Positions 52,652-63,030 of a DNA stretch of 64,000 bases are shown one piece after another. The translations under genes were made by a program, and so were the position numbers. Below the pieces are notes generated by a model, which had not been told where the DNA came from, made no database searches, and saw only the letters and a program-made list of their open reading frames with translations. The first letter of the stretch is position 1, and every line of letters starts with the position of its first letter. Origin of the DNA: Pseudoselenomonas ruminantium (GTDB taxonomy: Bacteria; Bacillota; Negativicutes; Selenomonadales; Selenomonadaceae); assembly GCF_900142515.1 (NCBI RefSeq), contig NZ_FRBC01000014.1:18019-82018 (forward strand). The letters are read 5' to 3'.

Positions 52652-54295
52652 TTATTCCTCGCTCTCCACTTGTTTGGCTACCAGATGGTCGGCACCGTAT
52701 AGCTTGCGCAGTTTTGGCTTTTCAATCTTACCGGTGGCATTGCGCGGCACGGTGGCGAAGATGATTTTCTTTGGCCGCTTATAGCGGGGCAGTTCCAGGC
52801 AGAATTCATCAACTTCTGCTGCCGTGCAGTCGATATCTGCTTTCAGTTCGATGATGGCGGTGCAGATTTCCCCCAGTCGTTTGTCGGGCATGCCGATAAC
52901 GGCCACATCTTTTATCTTGTTGAATTTGTGCAGGAAATCTTCAATCTGGACGGGATAGATATTTTCGCCGCCGCTGACGATGACGTCCTTTTTCCGGTCC
53001 ACGAGAAAATAGAAGCCGTCCTCGTCCTGTCGCGCCATATCGCCGGTAAAGAGCCAGCCGTCCCGCAGGACTTCGGCGGTGGCCTGTTCGTTATTGTAGT
53101 AGCAGGTCATGACGCCGGGGCCCTTGACGCAGAGTTCTCCGACTTCACCTCGGGGGACGGGATTGCCCTCTGGATCGACAATCCTGCATTCCCAACGGTA
53201 ACCGGGCACACCGATGGCACCGACTTTATGGATGTTCTCCATGCCCAGGTGCACGCAGCCCGGCCCCGTGGATTCGGACAGGCCGTAATTGGTATCGTAG
53301 GCGTGGAGGGGGAAGTATTTCTTCCAATGGCGGATCAGGCTGGGGGGCACCGGTTGGGCACCGATATGCATGAGCCGCCATTGGCTTAGCTCGTAATCTG
53401 CAAGCTTGAGCTGTCCCTCGTCCAGAGCGCCGAGGATATCCTGCACCCAGGGCACCAGCAGCCAGACAATGGTGCAGCGCTCCTGCGAAATGGTCTGCAG
53501 GATGATATCGGGTTTGGTGCCCTTCAGGAGGATGGCCTTGCTGCCCACTACGAGACTGCCCATCCAATGGAATTTTGCGCCTGTATGATAGAGGGGGGGG
53601 ATGCAGAGGAACACATCCTCGTGGGTGGTGGCATGATGTTTCTGCTCCATCTGCGCGGCCTGCGTGAGACTGCGGTGTTTGTGCAGGATAGCCTTGGGAA
53701 ATCCCGTCGTGCCTGAGGAAAAATAGATGGCACCAAAATCATCATCGGTGATGGGCGGAACATTTGGTTTGGTGCTCGGACAATCCGTCGCCATCAGATG
53801 ATAGCTCTCGGCAAAGCTCGGACAGTTATCCCCTACATAAATCAGCAGCCGCCCTTTTGATAGGCGTTCGGCATTGGTCTCGATACGGCCGATGAATTTT
53901 GGCCCGAAGATGATGACGCTGACTTCGGCGAGTTCCGCGCAGTAGAGGATTTCTTTGGCATCGTAGCGGAAGTTGAACGGCACGGCAATGGCGCCGGTCT
54001 TCAGGATGCCAAAGTAAATGGGCAGCCATTCCAGGCAGTTGTACATGAGGATGGCCACTTTATCACCCTTGCCCACACCACGCTGCAAGAGCAGATTGGC
54101 ACAGCGGTTGGCCTTTTCTTCGAAGACGCTCCAGGTGATTTCCCGCCGGTAGGGGGCAAAAGTATCAGACTCGATGAGGCTGTATTCCTTCCAGCTCATG
54201 CGGCGGGTATCCGGTTCGGTGGGATTGAGCTCCACCAGCGCAACTTCGTCTCCGTAGAGGGCGGCATTGCGCTCCAGGTATTCCATAACAGGCAT
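52652..54295 (-). CDS. AMP-dependent acyl-CoA synthetase/ligase
   Basis: A 547-residue ANL-family ligase. It has IYFSSGTTGFPKAILHKHRS (P-loop), YDTNYGLSESTGPGCVHLGM, the hinge WLFTGDMARQDEDGFYFLVD and RKKDVIVSGGENIYPVQIED, and the catalytic Lys near RNATGKIEKPKL. It is first in the reverse-strand operon, five bases before iorA. It probably activates an aromatic or fatty acid; with an IOR and PaaK-type ligase beside it, an aryl acid is plausible. Exact substrate unknown. Confidence 0.9.
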   Translation of the reverse strand: MPVMEYLERNAALYGDEVALVELNPTEPDTRRMSWKEYSLIESDTFAPYRREITWSVFEEKANRCANLLLQRGVGKGDKVAILMYNCLEWLPIYFGILKTGAIAVPFNFRYDAKEILYCAELAEVSVIIFGPKFIGRIETNAERLSKGRLLIYVGDNCPSFAESYHLMATDCPSTKPNVPPITDDDFGAIYFSSGTTGFPKAILHKHRSLTQAAQMEQKHHATTHEDVFLCIPPLYHTGAKFHWMGSLVVGSKAILLKGTKPDIILQTISQERCTIVWLLVPWVQDILGALDEGQLKLADYELSQWRLMHIGAQPVPPSLIRHWKKYFPLHAYDTNYGLSESTGPGCVHLGMENIHKVGAIGVPGYRWECRIVDPEGNPVPRGEVGELCVKGPGVMTCYYNNEQATAEVLRDGWLFTGDMARQDEDGFYFLVDRKKDVIVSGGENIYPVQIEDFLHKFNKIKDVAVIGMPDKRLGEICTAIIELKADIDCTAAEVDEFCLELPRYKRPKKIIFATVPRNATGKIEKPKLRKLYGADHLVAKQVESEE

Positions 54296-54433
54296 ATCGT
54301 TAACAGTCTCCTTTCGTAATTATGCAAATAAATGTATATTTTTAGTAAATTCGCTATAGTTGTGGTTTATTCCTGCCTTAAATGTCTTTAATTGTCATGC
54401 AGCGGCATGGAAATTTGTCTGTGACTTGTACGA

Positions 54434-54462
54434 TTGCAGATGAAAAAATTAAATGTTAAAAT
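54434..54462 (+). promoter_or_regulatory. Promoter of uvrA
   Basis: TTGCAG and TAAAAT are separated by 17 bases, about 40 bases before the uvrA start. No clear LexA box was noted. Confidence 0.55.
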
Positions 54463-54504
54463 GGAGATAAATTGTTGAGAGCCTGTACAGAAAGAGGTAA
54501 GGTT

Positions 54505-57333
54505 ATGGAACAATACATCAGAATCAAGGGCGCACGTGCCCATAACTTAAAGAATATCAATGTGGATATTCCCCGTGACAAACTTGTCGTGGTAACGGGA
54601 TTATCCGGTTCGGGCAAGTCCTCACTGGCCTTTGATACGGTCTATGCCGAAGGCCAGCGGCGCTATGTGGAGTCCCTGTCCTCCTATGCCCGGCAGTTTT
54701 TGGGGCAGATGGACAAGCCGGATGTGGACAATATAGATGGCCTGTCGCCGGCCATCTCCATTGACCAAAAGACCACGAGCCACAATCCACGTTCTACGGT
54801 GGGCACGGTCACGGAAATCTATGACTATCTGCGTCTGCTCTTTGCTAGAGCTGGACGGCCGCACTGTCCCAAGTGTGGCAAGCCCATCACCCAGCAGACC
54901 GTGGATCAGATGGTGGATCAGATCAAGGAGCTGCCGGAGCGCACGAAGCTTTTGATCATGGCGCAGGTCGTGCGCGGAAAGAAGGGCGAGCACCGCAAGA
55001 TCCTTGACCATATCCGCCATGAAGGCTATGTGCGGGTGCGCATTGACGGGGAAATCTTTGATATCAATGACGATATCAAGTTGGAGAAAAACAAGAAACA
55101 TACCATCGAAGTGGTCATTGACCGTCTCGTAGTACGGGATGGCATGGATCAGCGGCTGGCTGATTCGCTTGAAACGGCTTTGAAACTTGGGGAAGGCGTC
55201 GTCTATGTGCAGATTGTGGATGGCGAAATTTTGATGTTCAGCGAAAATTTTGCCTGTGTGGACTGTGGCATCAGTCTGCCGGAAATCACACCGCGCATGT
55301 TCTCCTTCAACAGTCCCTTTGGTGCGTGTCCGGTCTGCATGGGGCTGGGCAGCCATATGGAATTTGACGAGGAACTGGTGATTCCCGATCCCAGGTTGTC
55401 GGTGGCAGGTGGTGTATTTGCGCCGCTGTCGAAGAATCTGCATTCCTATGCTATGTGTGCGATGGCGGCAGTCCTGCGTGATTATGGCTGTGATATGGAT
55501 ACGCCTTGGAAAGATTTGGATAAGAAGGTGCAGAAGGTCCTGCTTCATGGTTCGAAGGATGAGAAGTTCCGTTTCCACTATGTCAATATGTTCGGTGAGA
55601 ACAAGGAATACAATGTGGAATTTGAGGGTGTGATGCCACTGCTTTCTCGGCGTTATCAGGAAACGGATTCAGATGAGATGCGGGAGTCTTATGAAAACTA
55701 TATGACGGAGATTCCCTGTTCCGCTTGTCATGGGGCAAGACTTAAACCTGAAACTTTGTCTGTATTAGTGGGCGGCAGGAATATCCATGAAGTTACCGAT
55801 ATGAATATCCGCGAGGCTGAGAATTTTTTCCAAAATCTGGAACTGACACCCAGAGAGGCTAAGATTGCCAAACAGATTCTGAAGGAAATCCATGCCCGCC
55901 TGAACTTCCTGCTGAATGTCGGCTTGGATTATCTGACCTTGTCGCGGGCAGCGGGTACTTTATCCGGCGGCGAAGCTCAGCGCATCCGTTTGGCTACGCA
56001 GATCGGTTCGGGGTTGCAGGGGGTGCTCTACGTTCTGGACGAACCCAGCATCGGTCTGCATCAGCGGGACAATAATCGCCTGCTGGAAACTTTGAAGAAT
56101 CTGCGGGATTTAGGCAATACGCTGCTGGTGGTGGAACATGACGAAGACACCATGTATGCGGCCGACCACATCATTGACATCGGCCCCGGGGCCGGGGAAC
56201 ACGGCGGTCAGGTAGTGGCTCAGGGCACAGCTCAGGAAATCATGCAGGTGCCGGAGTCGGTGACAGGACAGTACCTTTCCCGCAGAAAGTTTATCCCTGT
56301 ACCTGCCCGTCGTCGTCCGGGAAATGGGAATTTCGTGGAAGTTGTGGGCGCGGCAGAGAACAATCTCAAGGATATCAATGTGAAATTCCCCTTAGGAACG
56401 TTGACTTTGGTAACGGGCGTATCCGGTTCAGGCAAGAGTACGCTGGTCAATGAGATTCTTTACAAGGGCATTGCCTCCCGGCTCTACCATGCCAAGGGCA
56501 AACCAGGGAAACACAAGAAAATCAAGGGGCTGGAGCATATCGACAAGATTATCGATATCGACCAGCAGCCCATCGGCCGTACGCCGCGTTCCAATCCTGC
56601 GACGTATACGGGCGTCTTTGATGCTATCCGTGATTTGTTCAGCCAGACCAGCGAAGCCAAGGTCAGGGGGTATAAACCGGGGCGGTTCAGTTTCAATGTC
56701 AAGGGGGGACGCTGTGAAGCCTGTAAGGGGGATGGCATCCTGAAAATCGAGATGCATTTCCTGCCGGATGTCTATGTGCCCTGCGAAGTCTGCAAAGGGG
56801 CGCGGTATAATCGGGAAACGCTGGAAGTTCGCTACAAGGGCAAGACCATTGCCGATGTGCTCGATATGACCATTGATGAAGCGGTGGTGTTCTTTGCCAA
56901 TGTCCCCCGCATTGCCCGCAAGCTGCAAATCATTCAGGATGTGGGGTTAGGCTATATCAAGCTGGGCCAGCCGGCTACCACTTTGTCCGGCGGCGAAGCC
57001 CAGCGCGTGAAACTGGCCACGGAACTTTCCCGCCGCAGTACGGGCAAGACGCTCTACATTCTGGACGAGCCCACTACAGGGCTGCATTCCGCCGATATCC
57101 ATAAGCTGCTGGGAATCCTGCAACGGCTTGTGGACGGGGGCGATACCGTCGTCGTCATTGAGCATAATCTCGATGTCATCAAGACGGCTGACCATATCAT
57201 CGATTTGGGGCCGGAAGGTGGCGACAAGGGCGGCACCATTGTGGCGATGGGCAGGCCCGAGGATATCGTAAAAGTTCCAGCATCTTACACTGGAAAATTC
57301 CTGAAACCTTTATTGGAAGAGAAGAATGAGTAA
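54505..57333 (+). CDS. uvrA: UvrABC excinuclease subunit A
   Basis: A 942-residue damage-recognition ATPase. ATG 54505 follows AGAGGTAAGG; earlier in-frame starts lack a site. It has two ABC modules: Walker [21 protein letters not shown] with signature [16 protein letters not shown], and [20 protein letters not shown] with [16 protein letters not shown]. Zinc-finger CxxC pairs lie near residue 125 (CPKCGKP), 250-280 and 740-770. It loads UvrB on damaged DNA. Its 3' end overlaps an opposite-strand adhesin remnant. Confidence 0.97.
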   Translation: MEQYIRIKGARAHNLKNINVDIPRDKLVVVTGLSGSGKSSLAFDTVYAEGQRRYVESLSSYARQFLGQMDKPDVDNIDGLSPAISIDQKTTSHNPRSTVGTVTEIYDYLRLLFARAGRPHCPKCGKPITQQTVDQMVDQIKELPERTKLLIMAQVVRGKKGEHRKILDHIRHEGYVRVRIDGEIFDINDDIKLEKNKKHTIEVVIDRLVVRDGMDQRLADSLETALKLGEGVVYVQIVDGEILMFSENFACVDCGISLPEITPRMFSFNSPFGACPVCMGLGSHMEFDEELVIPDPRLSVAGGVFAPLSKNLHSYAMCAMAAVLRDYGCDMDTPWKDLDKKVQKVLLHGSKDEKFRFHYVNMFGENKEYNVEFEGVMPLLSRRYQETDSDEMRESYENYMTEIPCSACHGARLKPETLSVLVGGRNIHEVTDMNIREAENFFQNLELTPREAKIAKQILKEIHARLNFLLNVGLDYLTLSRAAGTLSGGEAQRIRLATQIGSGLQGVLYVLDEPSIGLHQRDNNRLLETLKNLRDLGNTLLVVEHDEDTMYAADHIIDIGPGAGEHGGQVVAQGTAQEIMQVPESVTGQYLSRRKFIPVPARRRPGNGNFVEVVGAAENNLKDINVKFPLGTLTLVTGVSGSGKSTLVNEILYKGIASRLYHAKGKPGKHKKIKGLEHIDKIIDIDQQPIGRTPRSNPATYTGVFDAIRDLFSQTSEAKVRGYKPGRFSFNVKGGRCEACKGDGILKIEMHFLPDVYVPCEVCKGARYNRETLEVRYKGKTIADVLDMTIDEAVVFFANVPRIARKLQIIQDVGLGYIKLGQPATTLSGGEAQRVKLATELSRRSTGKTLYILDEPTTGLHSADIHKLLGILQRLVDGGDTVVVIEHNLDVIKTADHIIDLGPEGGDKGGTIVAMGRPEDIVKVPASYTGKFLKPLLEEKNE

Positions 57334-57619
57334 GTGAAGTAATAAAACGCACTATCTGGTTTCGCAGCACTTGACACGGGGCCGGGGCATTGGCTCCATT
57401 GCCGATGGCGGCAGAATTTGTGGCAGTTGTGTTGGTCGTTCCGCCAAGGGCAGCTGCAGATTCTCCAAAGGCTGCGGGCTGGCTGCCCCAAAGTACACAG
57501 GCACTGGTCAGCAGGGCGGCCAGTACGCAGCCATGCCTATGGTATTTTCGTGCCAGCTCGCTGGTGACCACATAGCAATTCCTTGCCTGATCCCAAATCA
57601 CGGTGTAAATCTTATTCAT
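57197..57619 (-). pseudogene. Truncated autotransporter adhesin (ESPR signal remnant)
   Basis: Starting at ATG 57619 (GGAAGGGAGC upstream) the frame encodes MNKIYTVIWDQARNCYVVTS, an extended signal peptide region (ESPR). A hydrophobic signal follows (VLAALLTSACVLW), then an Ala/Gly/Asn/Thr-rich start (AAALGGTTNTTATNSAAIGN) typical of trimeric or large type V adhesins. After roughly 90 residues it runs into the antisense of uvrA until a stop at 57197, so the passenger and beta-barrel are gone. It is probably a dead remnant whose body was deleted when it joined uvrA. Confidence 0.7.
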
Positions 57620-57651
57620 GATATTTTGCTCCCTTCCATTGGCAATTGCAC

Positions 57652-57694
57652 CAGAACACCAGCACAAGAAAGTTTTTCTTGTGCTGGTGTTCTG
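57652..57694. repeat. Perfect 20-bp inverted repeat
   Basis: CAGAACACCAGCACAAGAAA and its exact complement are separated by three bases (GTT). It lies between the adhesin remnant start and the methyltransferase gene, immediately before a TATAAT at 57696. It may be an operator, an mRNA hairpin or an insertion trace. Confidence 0.75.
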
Positions 57695-57716
57695 TTATAA
57701 TGGAAGGGAAAGGAAA

Positions 57717-58286
57717 GTGATTGATGTGCAGACAGTCAGCAATGTGCTGAATTTAATTAAGGCGGCTATCCTGCCGGCTTTGGCTAAGGCTGAAGTGGTG
57801 GTGGATGCCACGGCGGGAAATGGTTATGATACTTTGTTTTTGGCGGAAAACACCGCTGACAGGTCGAAAATCTATGCCTTTGATATTCAGGAAGCGGCTC
57901 TCAACAATACTCGGGAGCGGACGTCGGCTTATGCTGGCCGCATCGAATATGTCCTGCGCAGTCATGCGGAGCTGGCGGATGTGGTGGAGGAGGATATCGA
58001 CCTGGCCATCTTCAATCTGGGTTATCTGCCGGGGCAGGAGCATGCCGTGACGACCAAACAGGAGAGCACCTTGCTGGCGGTGCAGCAGGTTTTGGGGAAA
58101 TTAAGCCTTAACGGAGCCTGTGTGATTGTGGCCTATCCGGGACATGAGGCTGGCGGGCAGGAAGCGGTTGTATTAGAAGGATTTTTGGCATCTTTGCCCA
58201 GGAAAGATTATACGGTGGGCTGTTACCGCTTGCTGAACCATGCGCGGACAGCACCCTATGCCTATATCGTGGAGAAAGTCCGTTAA
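57717..58286 (+). CDS. Class I SAM-dependent methyltransferase (YtqB/rRNA methylase-like)
   Basis: About 189 residues. GTG 57717 is chosen because AAGGGAAAGGAAA precedes it; GTG 57726 is possible. The SAM loop is VVVDATAGNGYDTLFLAENT, followed by IDLAIFNLGYLPGQEH (an NLGYLP motif replacing the usual NPPY) and GACVIVAYPGHEAGGQEAV. The pattern matches the putative rRNA methylase (YtqB) family. A TATAAT lies about 20 bases upstream. Its RNA target is unknown. Confidence 0.82.
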   Translation: MIDVQTVSNVLNLIKAAILPALAKAEVVVDATAGNGYDTLFLAENTADRSKIYAFDIQEAALNNTRERTSAYAGRIEYVLRSHAELADVVEEDIDLAIFNLGYLPGQEHAVTTKQESTLLAVQQVLGKLSLNGACVIVAYPGHEAGGQEAVVLEGFLASLPRKDYTVGCYRLLNHARTAPYAYIVEKVR

Positions 58287-58294
58287 GGGTCATG

Positions 58295-58340
58295 AAAAAG
58301 CCCCCGGCATGCAACACTTTTGCTGCATGCCGGGGGCATC
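58295..58340. terminator. Bidirectional terminator, methyltransferase and serC
   Basis: GCCCCCGGCATGCA pairs with TGCATGCCGGGGGC. On the reverse strand CTTTTTC follows, ending serC; the plus side has a weaker tail. Confidence 0.85.
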
Positions 58341-58353
58341 TGTATGCGGGGGA

Positions 58354-59445
58354 TCAGGCGTTTTCCTTGCGGAACTTGTCCATGAACTGAGCCAGTTTCT
58401 CTGCGCCTTCATAGGGCATAGCGTTGTAGATGGATGCGCGCATGCCACCAACGCTGCGGTGACCTTTGACGCCGCTAAGGCCCTGTTCCAGAGCTTCTTT
58501 CACGAATTTTGCTTCGAGTTCTTCGCTGGGCAGACGGAACGTAACGTTCATGAAGGAACGGCTGTCCTTGTCGGCGTGGCCGCGATAGAAGCCATCCGAG
58601 CTGTCAATCGCGTTGTAGACCACAGCAGCCTTCTTTTCGTTGCGTTTGGCCATTTCTTCCAGACCGCCCTGAGCTTTGATCCAGGCGGCAACCTTGCCCA
58701 CCATGTAGATGCAGAAGGCAGGTGGCGTGTTATAAAGGGAATCCTTTTCGAGGAAGGTGCTGTAGCGGAACATCGTTGGCAGCGTCTTGGGACTCTTGGC
58801 CAGAAGTTCCTTTTTGGCTACGACCAGCACGACACCAGCCGGACCGAGATTTTTCTGCACGCCGGCATAGATGAAGTCAAATTTGCCGAAATCGAGCGGG
58901 CGGGAAAGCATATCGGAAGACATGTCTGCAAAGAGAGGCACGCCGTTCGTTTCGGGGATATAATGATATTCTGTACCATAGATGGTGTTGTTGTAGCAAA
59001 GATGCACATAAGCGGCATCCGGGTTGATCTTGAGCTCTTCCTGAATGGGAATATGCTTGAAATCACGGTCTTTGCTGGAAGCGGCAATCTCGCCCACGCC
59101 TAAGAGTTCAGCCTCTTTGTAGGCTTTGGAGGCAAAGCTGCCGGAAAGCACATAGCTGCCGGGATGTTCCTTGCTGGCAAAGTTCAAGGGAATCATGGCA
59201 AACTGCTGGCTGGCACCGCCCTGACAGAACAGGACTTCATAATCATCACCGAGACCCATCAGTTCCTTGATATCGGCTTTAGCCTGAGCATGGACAGCAG
59301 CATAAGGTTTAGCCCGATGGCTGATTTCCAGGATGGACATGCCGCTTTCACCAAAGTTCAGGAATTCTGCCTGAGCTTCTTTGAGTACGGATAACGGCAG
59401 GGTAGCCGGGCCGGGATTAAAGTTATACACGCGATTTGCTTCCAT
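58354..59445 (-). CDS. serC: Phosphoserine aminotransferase
   Basis: A 363-residue PLP enzyme that makes phosphoserine from 3-phosphohydroxypyruvate in serine synthesis. Signatures are RVYNFNPGPATLPLSVLKEA at the start, LFCQGGASQQFAMIPLNF, VPLFADMSSDMLSRPLD, the PLP-lysine YAGVQKNLGPAGVVLVV and GMRASIYNAMPYEGAEKLA at the end. The ATG at 59445 follows an AGGAGGTAC site. It is a single gene; the 59446-59614 stretch upstream is AT-rich with nothing else recognised. Confidence 0.95.
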   Translation of the reverse strand: MEANRVYNFNPGPATLPLSVLKEAQAEFLNFGESGMSILEISHRAKPYAAVHAQAKADIKELMGLGDDYEVLFCQGGASQQFAMIPLNFASKEHPGSYVLSGSFASKAYKEAELLGVGEIAASSKDRDFKHIPIQEELKINPDAAYVHLCYNNTIYGTEYHYIPETNGVPLFADMSSDMLSRPLDFGKFDFIYAGVQKNLGPAGVVLVVAKKELLAKSPKTLPTMFRYSTFLEKDSLYNTPPAFCIYMVGKVAAWIKAQGGLEEMAKRNEKKAAVVYNAIDSSDGFYRGHADKDSRSFMNVTFRLPSEELEAKFVKEALEQGLSGVKGHRSVGGMRASIYNAMPYEGAEKLAQFMDKFRKENA

Positions 59446-59614
59446 GGAGTACCTCCTAAAAGTAATAAGCTTACAATGTTACATGTAGTAAATATTTTTC
59501 TTTATTTTACCCCTAATTTTTTATAAAAGCAAGGGCAAAAACAAATATTGTTTCTATACAGGAAACAGATGGAATTGTAAAAAGGATAAATTTTACAGAT
59601 TTACAAAAAATATC

Positions 59615-59643
59615 TTGACATAACTGGTGATAAGTGATAAGCT
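59615..59643 (+). promoter_or_regulatory. Promoter of trp operon leader
   Basis: A perfect TTGACA with a weak -10 (TAAGCT or nearby) at about 17 bases lies just before the T-box leader. Confidence 0.5.
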
Positions 59644-59649
59644 AACACC

Positions 59650-59965
59650 AATTTCCAAATTAAACAATAACAAAAACGAAACCGATGAAGCGGAGATAAC
59701 GGCGGCTACGTCTTTACAGAGAGCCTGCGTGGCTGGAAGTCAGGCAAGAAACGAACTGTCAAATGGACCGCGGAGGGTGCAGTCAAATGGTTTGGCTTGC
59801 CAGATCAGAGTATTCTGCAACGTGAGGAACGCGTAAGTTTCCGGGGATATGTTGGTATCCTGCAAAGCGCACGGTTTTTCCGTGAATCCAAGGTGGCACC
59901 GCGGATAGTGAGAAGCACTTTTCGTCCTTGATAGAATGGATAGTTCTGTCAAGGACGTTTTCTAT
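59650..59965 (+). promoter_or_regulatory. T-box riboswitch, probably tRNA-Trp responsive
   Basis: The leader has the conserved T-box AAGGTGGCACCGCGG (59890-59904), which pairs with the tRNA acceptor end. An intrinsic terminator follows, CGTCCTTGATAGA with TTCTGTCAAGGACG and TTTTC (59933-59962). A GAAGCGGAGATAAC segment upstream suits stem I. UGG at 59764-59766, followed by A, is a likely specifier codon. Uncharged tRNA-Trp would stabilise the antiterminator and switch on trpDCBA. The structure is typical of Firmicutes. Confidence 0.88.
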
Positions 59966-60008
59966 TGTCCTGACTCTGACAGAACGGAGCTGAGAAAGGA
60001 GCAGGCAG

Positions 60009-61040
60009 ATGATTGAAGAGGCTATTGTAAAGATTGTGGGCAAAGAGGATTTGACCTATGATGAAGCTTATGGGGTGATGAATGAAATCATGAGCGGGCA
60101 GACCAGCCCCACCCAGAATGCAGCTTTCCTGGCGGCGCTTTCCACCAAGAGCGCCCGCGCGGAAACTACTGAGGAAATCGCGGGCTGTGCGGCGGCCATG
60201 CGCGACCATGCCACGAAGGTGGATACGGGACTCGATATCTGCGATATCGTAGGTACCGGTGGCGACCACAGCCAAAGCTTCAATATCTCCACCACCGCCA
60301 GCATCGTGGCGGCAGCAGGGGGCGTCAAGGTGGCCAAGCACGGCAATCGGGCGGCGTCTTCCAAGTGCGGTACGGCAGATTGCCTTGAAGCCCTGGGGGT
60401 CAATATCGAACAAAGTCCGGAACTGTGCAAGAAGCTTTTAAATGAGGTAGGCATGTGCTTTTTCTTTGCGCAGAAGTATCATAGCTCCATGAAATATGTC
60501 GGAGCAATCCGCAGGGAACTCGGTGTGCGCACGGTGTTCAACATCTTAGGGCCGCTGACCAATCCTGGTAGTCCCACGCGCCAGCTGTTAGGCGTTTATG
60601 ATGAGTATCTCGTGGCGCCGCTGGCCCATGTGCTCAGCAATCTGGGCGTAAAGCGGGGCATGGTGGTCTATGGCAAGGATAAATTAGATGAGATTTCCCT
60701 GTCGGCGCCCACGGCGATCTGCGAAATTCGAGATGGCTGGGTCAAGGCTTACACCATCAAGCCTGAGGACTTCAGCATGGAACGTTGCACGAAGGATGAC
60801 CTCAAAGGCGGGGACCCCGCAGAGAATGCGGCCATTACCCGCAACATCCTGCAGGGCGAGAAAGGACACAAGCGCAATGCGGTACTGCTGAATGCTGGTG
60901 CGGCACTTTATATCAATGAAAAGGCTGAGACATTGGCAGAAGGCATCAAGCTGGCAGCTGAGCTGATTGATTCTGGCAAGGCGATGGAGACATTGGAGAA
61001 ACTCATCAAGGTCAGCAATGAGGCGGAGGCTGTGGCATGA
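60009..61040 (+). CDS. trpD: Anthranilate phosphoribosyltransferase
   Basis: A 343-residue enzyme transferring phosphoribose to anthranilate. Motifs are [20 protein letters not shown] (PRPP loop), [20 protein letters not shown] and [20 protein letters not shown]. An AGAAAGGAGC site precedes the ATG. It is the first gene behind the T-box; its stop overlaps trpC. No trpE or trpG precedes it in this operon. Confidence 0.96.
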   Translation: MIEEAIVKIVGKEDLTYDEAYGVMNEIMSGQTSPTQNAAFLAALSTKSARAETTEEIAGCAAAMRDHATKVDTGLDICDIVGTGGDHSQSFNISTTASIVAAAGGVKVAKHGNRAASSKCGTADCLEALGVNIEQSPELCKKLLNEVGMCFFFAQKYHSSMKYVGAIRRELGVRTVFNILGPLTNPGSPTRQLLGVYDEYLVAPLAHVLSNLGVKRGMVVYGKDKLDEISLSAPTAICEIRDGWVKAYTIKPEDFSMERCTKDDLKGGDPAENAAITRNILQGEKGHKRNAVLLNAGAALYINEKAETLAEGIKLAAELIDSGKAMETLEKLIKVSNEAEAVA

Positions 61041-61843
61041 ATGTATTGGAACGATTAGCCGCTCACGCTGCTGAACGGGTGGCGGCGGCCAAGCGGCAGA
61101 AATCCCTGGTGCAGCTGCGGCAGGAGGCCGAAGCCCTGCCTAAAGGCATGTTTCCTTTCCGGCAGGCGCTGGCTGATGAAGGTTTGTCCTTTATCTGCGA
61201 ATGCAAGAAGGCTTCGCCATCGAAGGGGCTCATTGCTCCTGACTTTCCTTATTTGCAGATTGCGAAAGAATATGAAGCAGCTGGCGCTGATGCTATTTCG
61301 GTGCTGACGGAACCCAGTGAGTTCCTGGGCAGTGATGTCTATTTGCAGGAGATTGCGGCGGCGGTACAGACGCCCTGCCTGCGCAAAGATTTCACCATTG
61401 ATGAATACATGATTTATGAGGCCAAGGTGCTGGGGGCTTCGGCCGTGCTGTTGATCTGTTCTCTGCTGGAAACGGAACGTATCAAGGAGTATATGGCCGT
61501 GGCTGCGGACGTGGGGCTGTCGGCGCTGGTGGAGGCCCATGATGAACGGGAAATCGAAAGTGCGCTGGAAGCCGGAGCGGAGATTATCGGTGTGAATAAC
61601 CGTAATCTCAAGGATTTTTCCGTGGATATCGAAAGCAGCGGGCGGCTGCGGAGCATGGTGCCATCCACGGTGCTGTTCGTATCGGAAAGCGGCGTGAAGT
61701 CGGCTGCTGATGTGCAGCGGGCCAAAGCGATGGGCGCAGACGCCATACTGGTGGGTGAAGCGCTGATGCGCAGTGAAGATAAGAAGGCAATGCTGGCGGA
61801 TTTCTATGCCGCCGCTGATAGACGAAGGGAGACTTTGCGATGA
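61037..61843 (+). CDS. trpC: Indole-3-glycerol phosphate synthase
   Basis: A 268-residue TIM barrel that closes the indole ring. Features are [20 protein letters not shown] with the catalytic Lys, [49 protein letters not shown] and [20 protein letters not shown]. It is not fused to TrpF (length is that of TrpC alone). It overlaps both trpD and trpB by four bases, so the three are translationally coupled. Confidence 0.95.
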   Translation: MNVLERLAAHAAERVAAAKRQKSLVQLRQEAEALPKGMFPFRQALADEGLSFICECKKASPSKGLIAPDFPYLQIAKEYEAAGADAISVLTEPSEFLGSDVYLQEIAAAVQTPCLRKDFTIDEYMIYEAKVLGASAVLLICSLLETERIKEYMAVAADVGLSALVEAHDEREIESALEAGAEIIGVNNRNLKDFSVDIESSGRLRSMVPSTVLFVSESGVKSAADVQRAKAMGADAILVGEALMRSEDKKAMLADFYAAADRRRETLR

Positions 61844-63030
61844 CGAATCCACAGGGGCGCTTTGGCATTCACGGGGGACAGTATATTCCCGAAACGCTGA
61901 TGAATGCCATCATTGAATTGGAAGAAGCTTACAATCACTATAAGAATGACCCGGAGTTCCAGAAAGAGCTCACGGAACTGTTGAATGACTATGCCGGCCG
62001 TCCTTCCCGCTTGTATTATGCGGAAAAAATGAGCAAGGATTTAGGCGGTGCCAAAATATATCTCAAGCGTGAAGACCTCAATCATACTGGTGCGCATAAG
62101 ATCAACAACGTATTAGGTCAGGCGCTGTTAGCCAAGAAAATGGGCAAGACGCGCCTGATTGCCGAAACCGGCGCAGGCCAGCATGGTGTGGCTACGGCCA
62201 CGGCGGCGGCGCTGATGGGCATGGAATGCGTGGTCTTCATGGGCAAGGAAGATACGGAACGTCAGGCACTCAATGTCTATCGCATGCGGCTGCTCGGCGC
62301 CAAAGTGGTACCCGTTACGTCCGGCACAGCTACGTTGAAAGATGCAGTATCAGAAGCCATGCGGGAATGGACGACGCGTATCAGCGATACCCATTATTGT
62401 CTGGGTTCTGTTATGGGGCCGCATCCGTTCCCGACGATTGTCCGGGATTTTCAGGCGGTCATTTCGCAGGAAATCAAGAGCCAGATGCTCGAAAAGGAAG
62501 GCCGCCTGCCGGATGCAGTGTTGGCCTGTGTAGGCGGCGGCTCCAATGCCATCGGCAGTTTCTATCATTTTATTGAAGACAAAGAAGTGAAACTGATTGG
62601 CTGTGAGGCGGCTGGCCGGGGTATCGATACCTTTGAGACAGCAGCCACCATCAACACGGGGCGCCTCGGTATCTTCCATGGCATGAAGTCCTACTTCTGT
62701 CAGGATGAGAACGGCCAGATTGCGCCGGTGTATTCCATTTCTGCTGGGCTTGATTATCCCGGTGTAGGCCCGGAACATGCTTATCTCCATGATATCGGCC
62801 GGGCAGAGTATGTGGCCGTCACGGATGATGAAGCTGTGGAGGCTTTCGAATACCTGTCTCGCACCGAGGGCATCATTCCTGCCATCGAGTCCTCTCATGC
62901 CGTTGCCTATGCCATAAAGCTGGCACCGAAGATGGACAAGGATAAGATCATCGTCATCACTATATCTGGCCGGGGCGACAAGGACTGCGCCGCCATTGCC
63001 CGCTATCGGGGGGAGGATATCCATGAGTAA
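61840..63030 (+). CDS. trpB: Tryptophan synthase beta chain
   Basis: A 396-residue PLP enzyme of normal TrpB1 length. It shows [40 protein letters not shown] with the PLP-lysine, [39 protein letters not shown] and [20 protein letters not shown]. It joins indole and serine. It overlaps trpC by four bases and trpA by eight, matching the alpha2-beta2 complex. Confidence 0.97.
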   Translation: MTNPQGRFGIHGGQYIPETLMNAIIELEEAYNHYKNDPEFQKELTELLNDYAGRPSRLYYAEKMSKDLGGAKIYLKREDLNHTGAHKINNVLGQALLAKKMGKTRLIAETGAGQHGVATATAAALMGMECVVFMGKEDTERQALNVYRMRLLGAKVVPVTSGTATLKDAVSEAMREWTTRISDTHYCLGSVMGPHPFPTIVRDFQAVISQEIKSQMLEKEGRLPDAVLACVGGGSNAIGSFYHFIEDKEVKLIGCEAAGRGIDTFETAATINTGRLGIFHGMKSYFCQDENGQIAPVYSISAGLDYPGVGPEHAYLHDIGRAEYVAVTDDEAVEAFEYLSRTEGIIPAIESSHAVAYAIKLAPKMDKDKIIVITISGRGDKDCAAIARYRGEDIHE

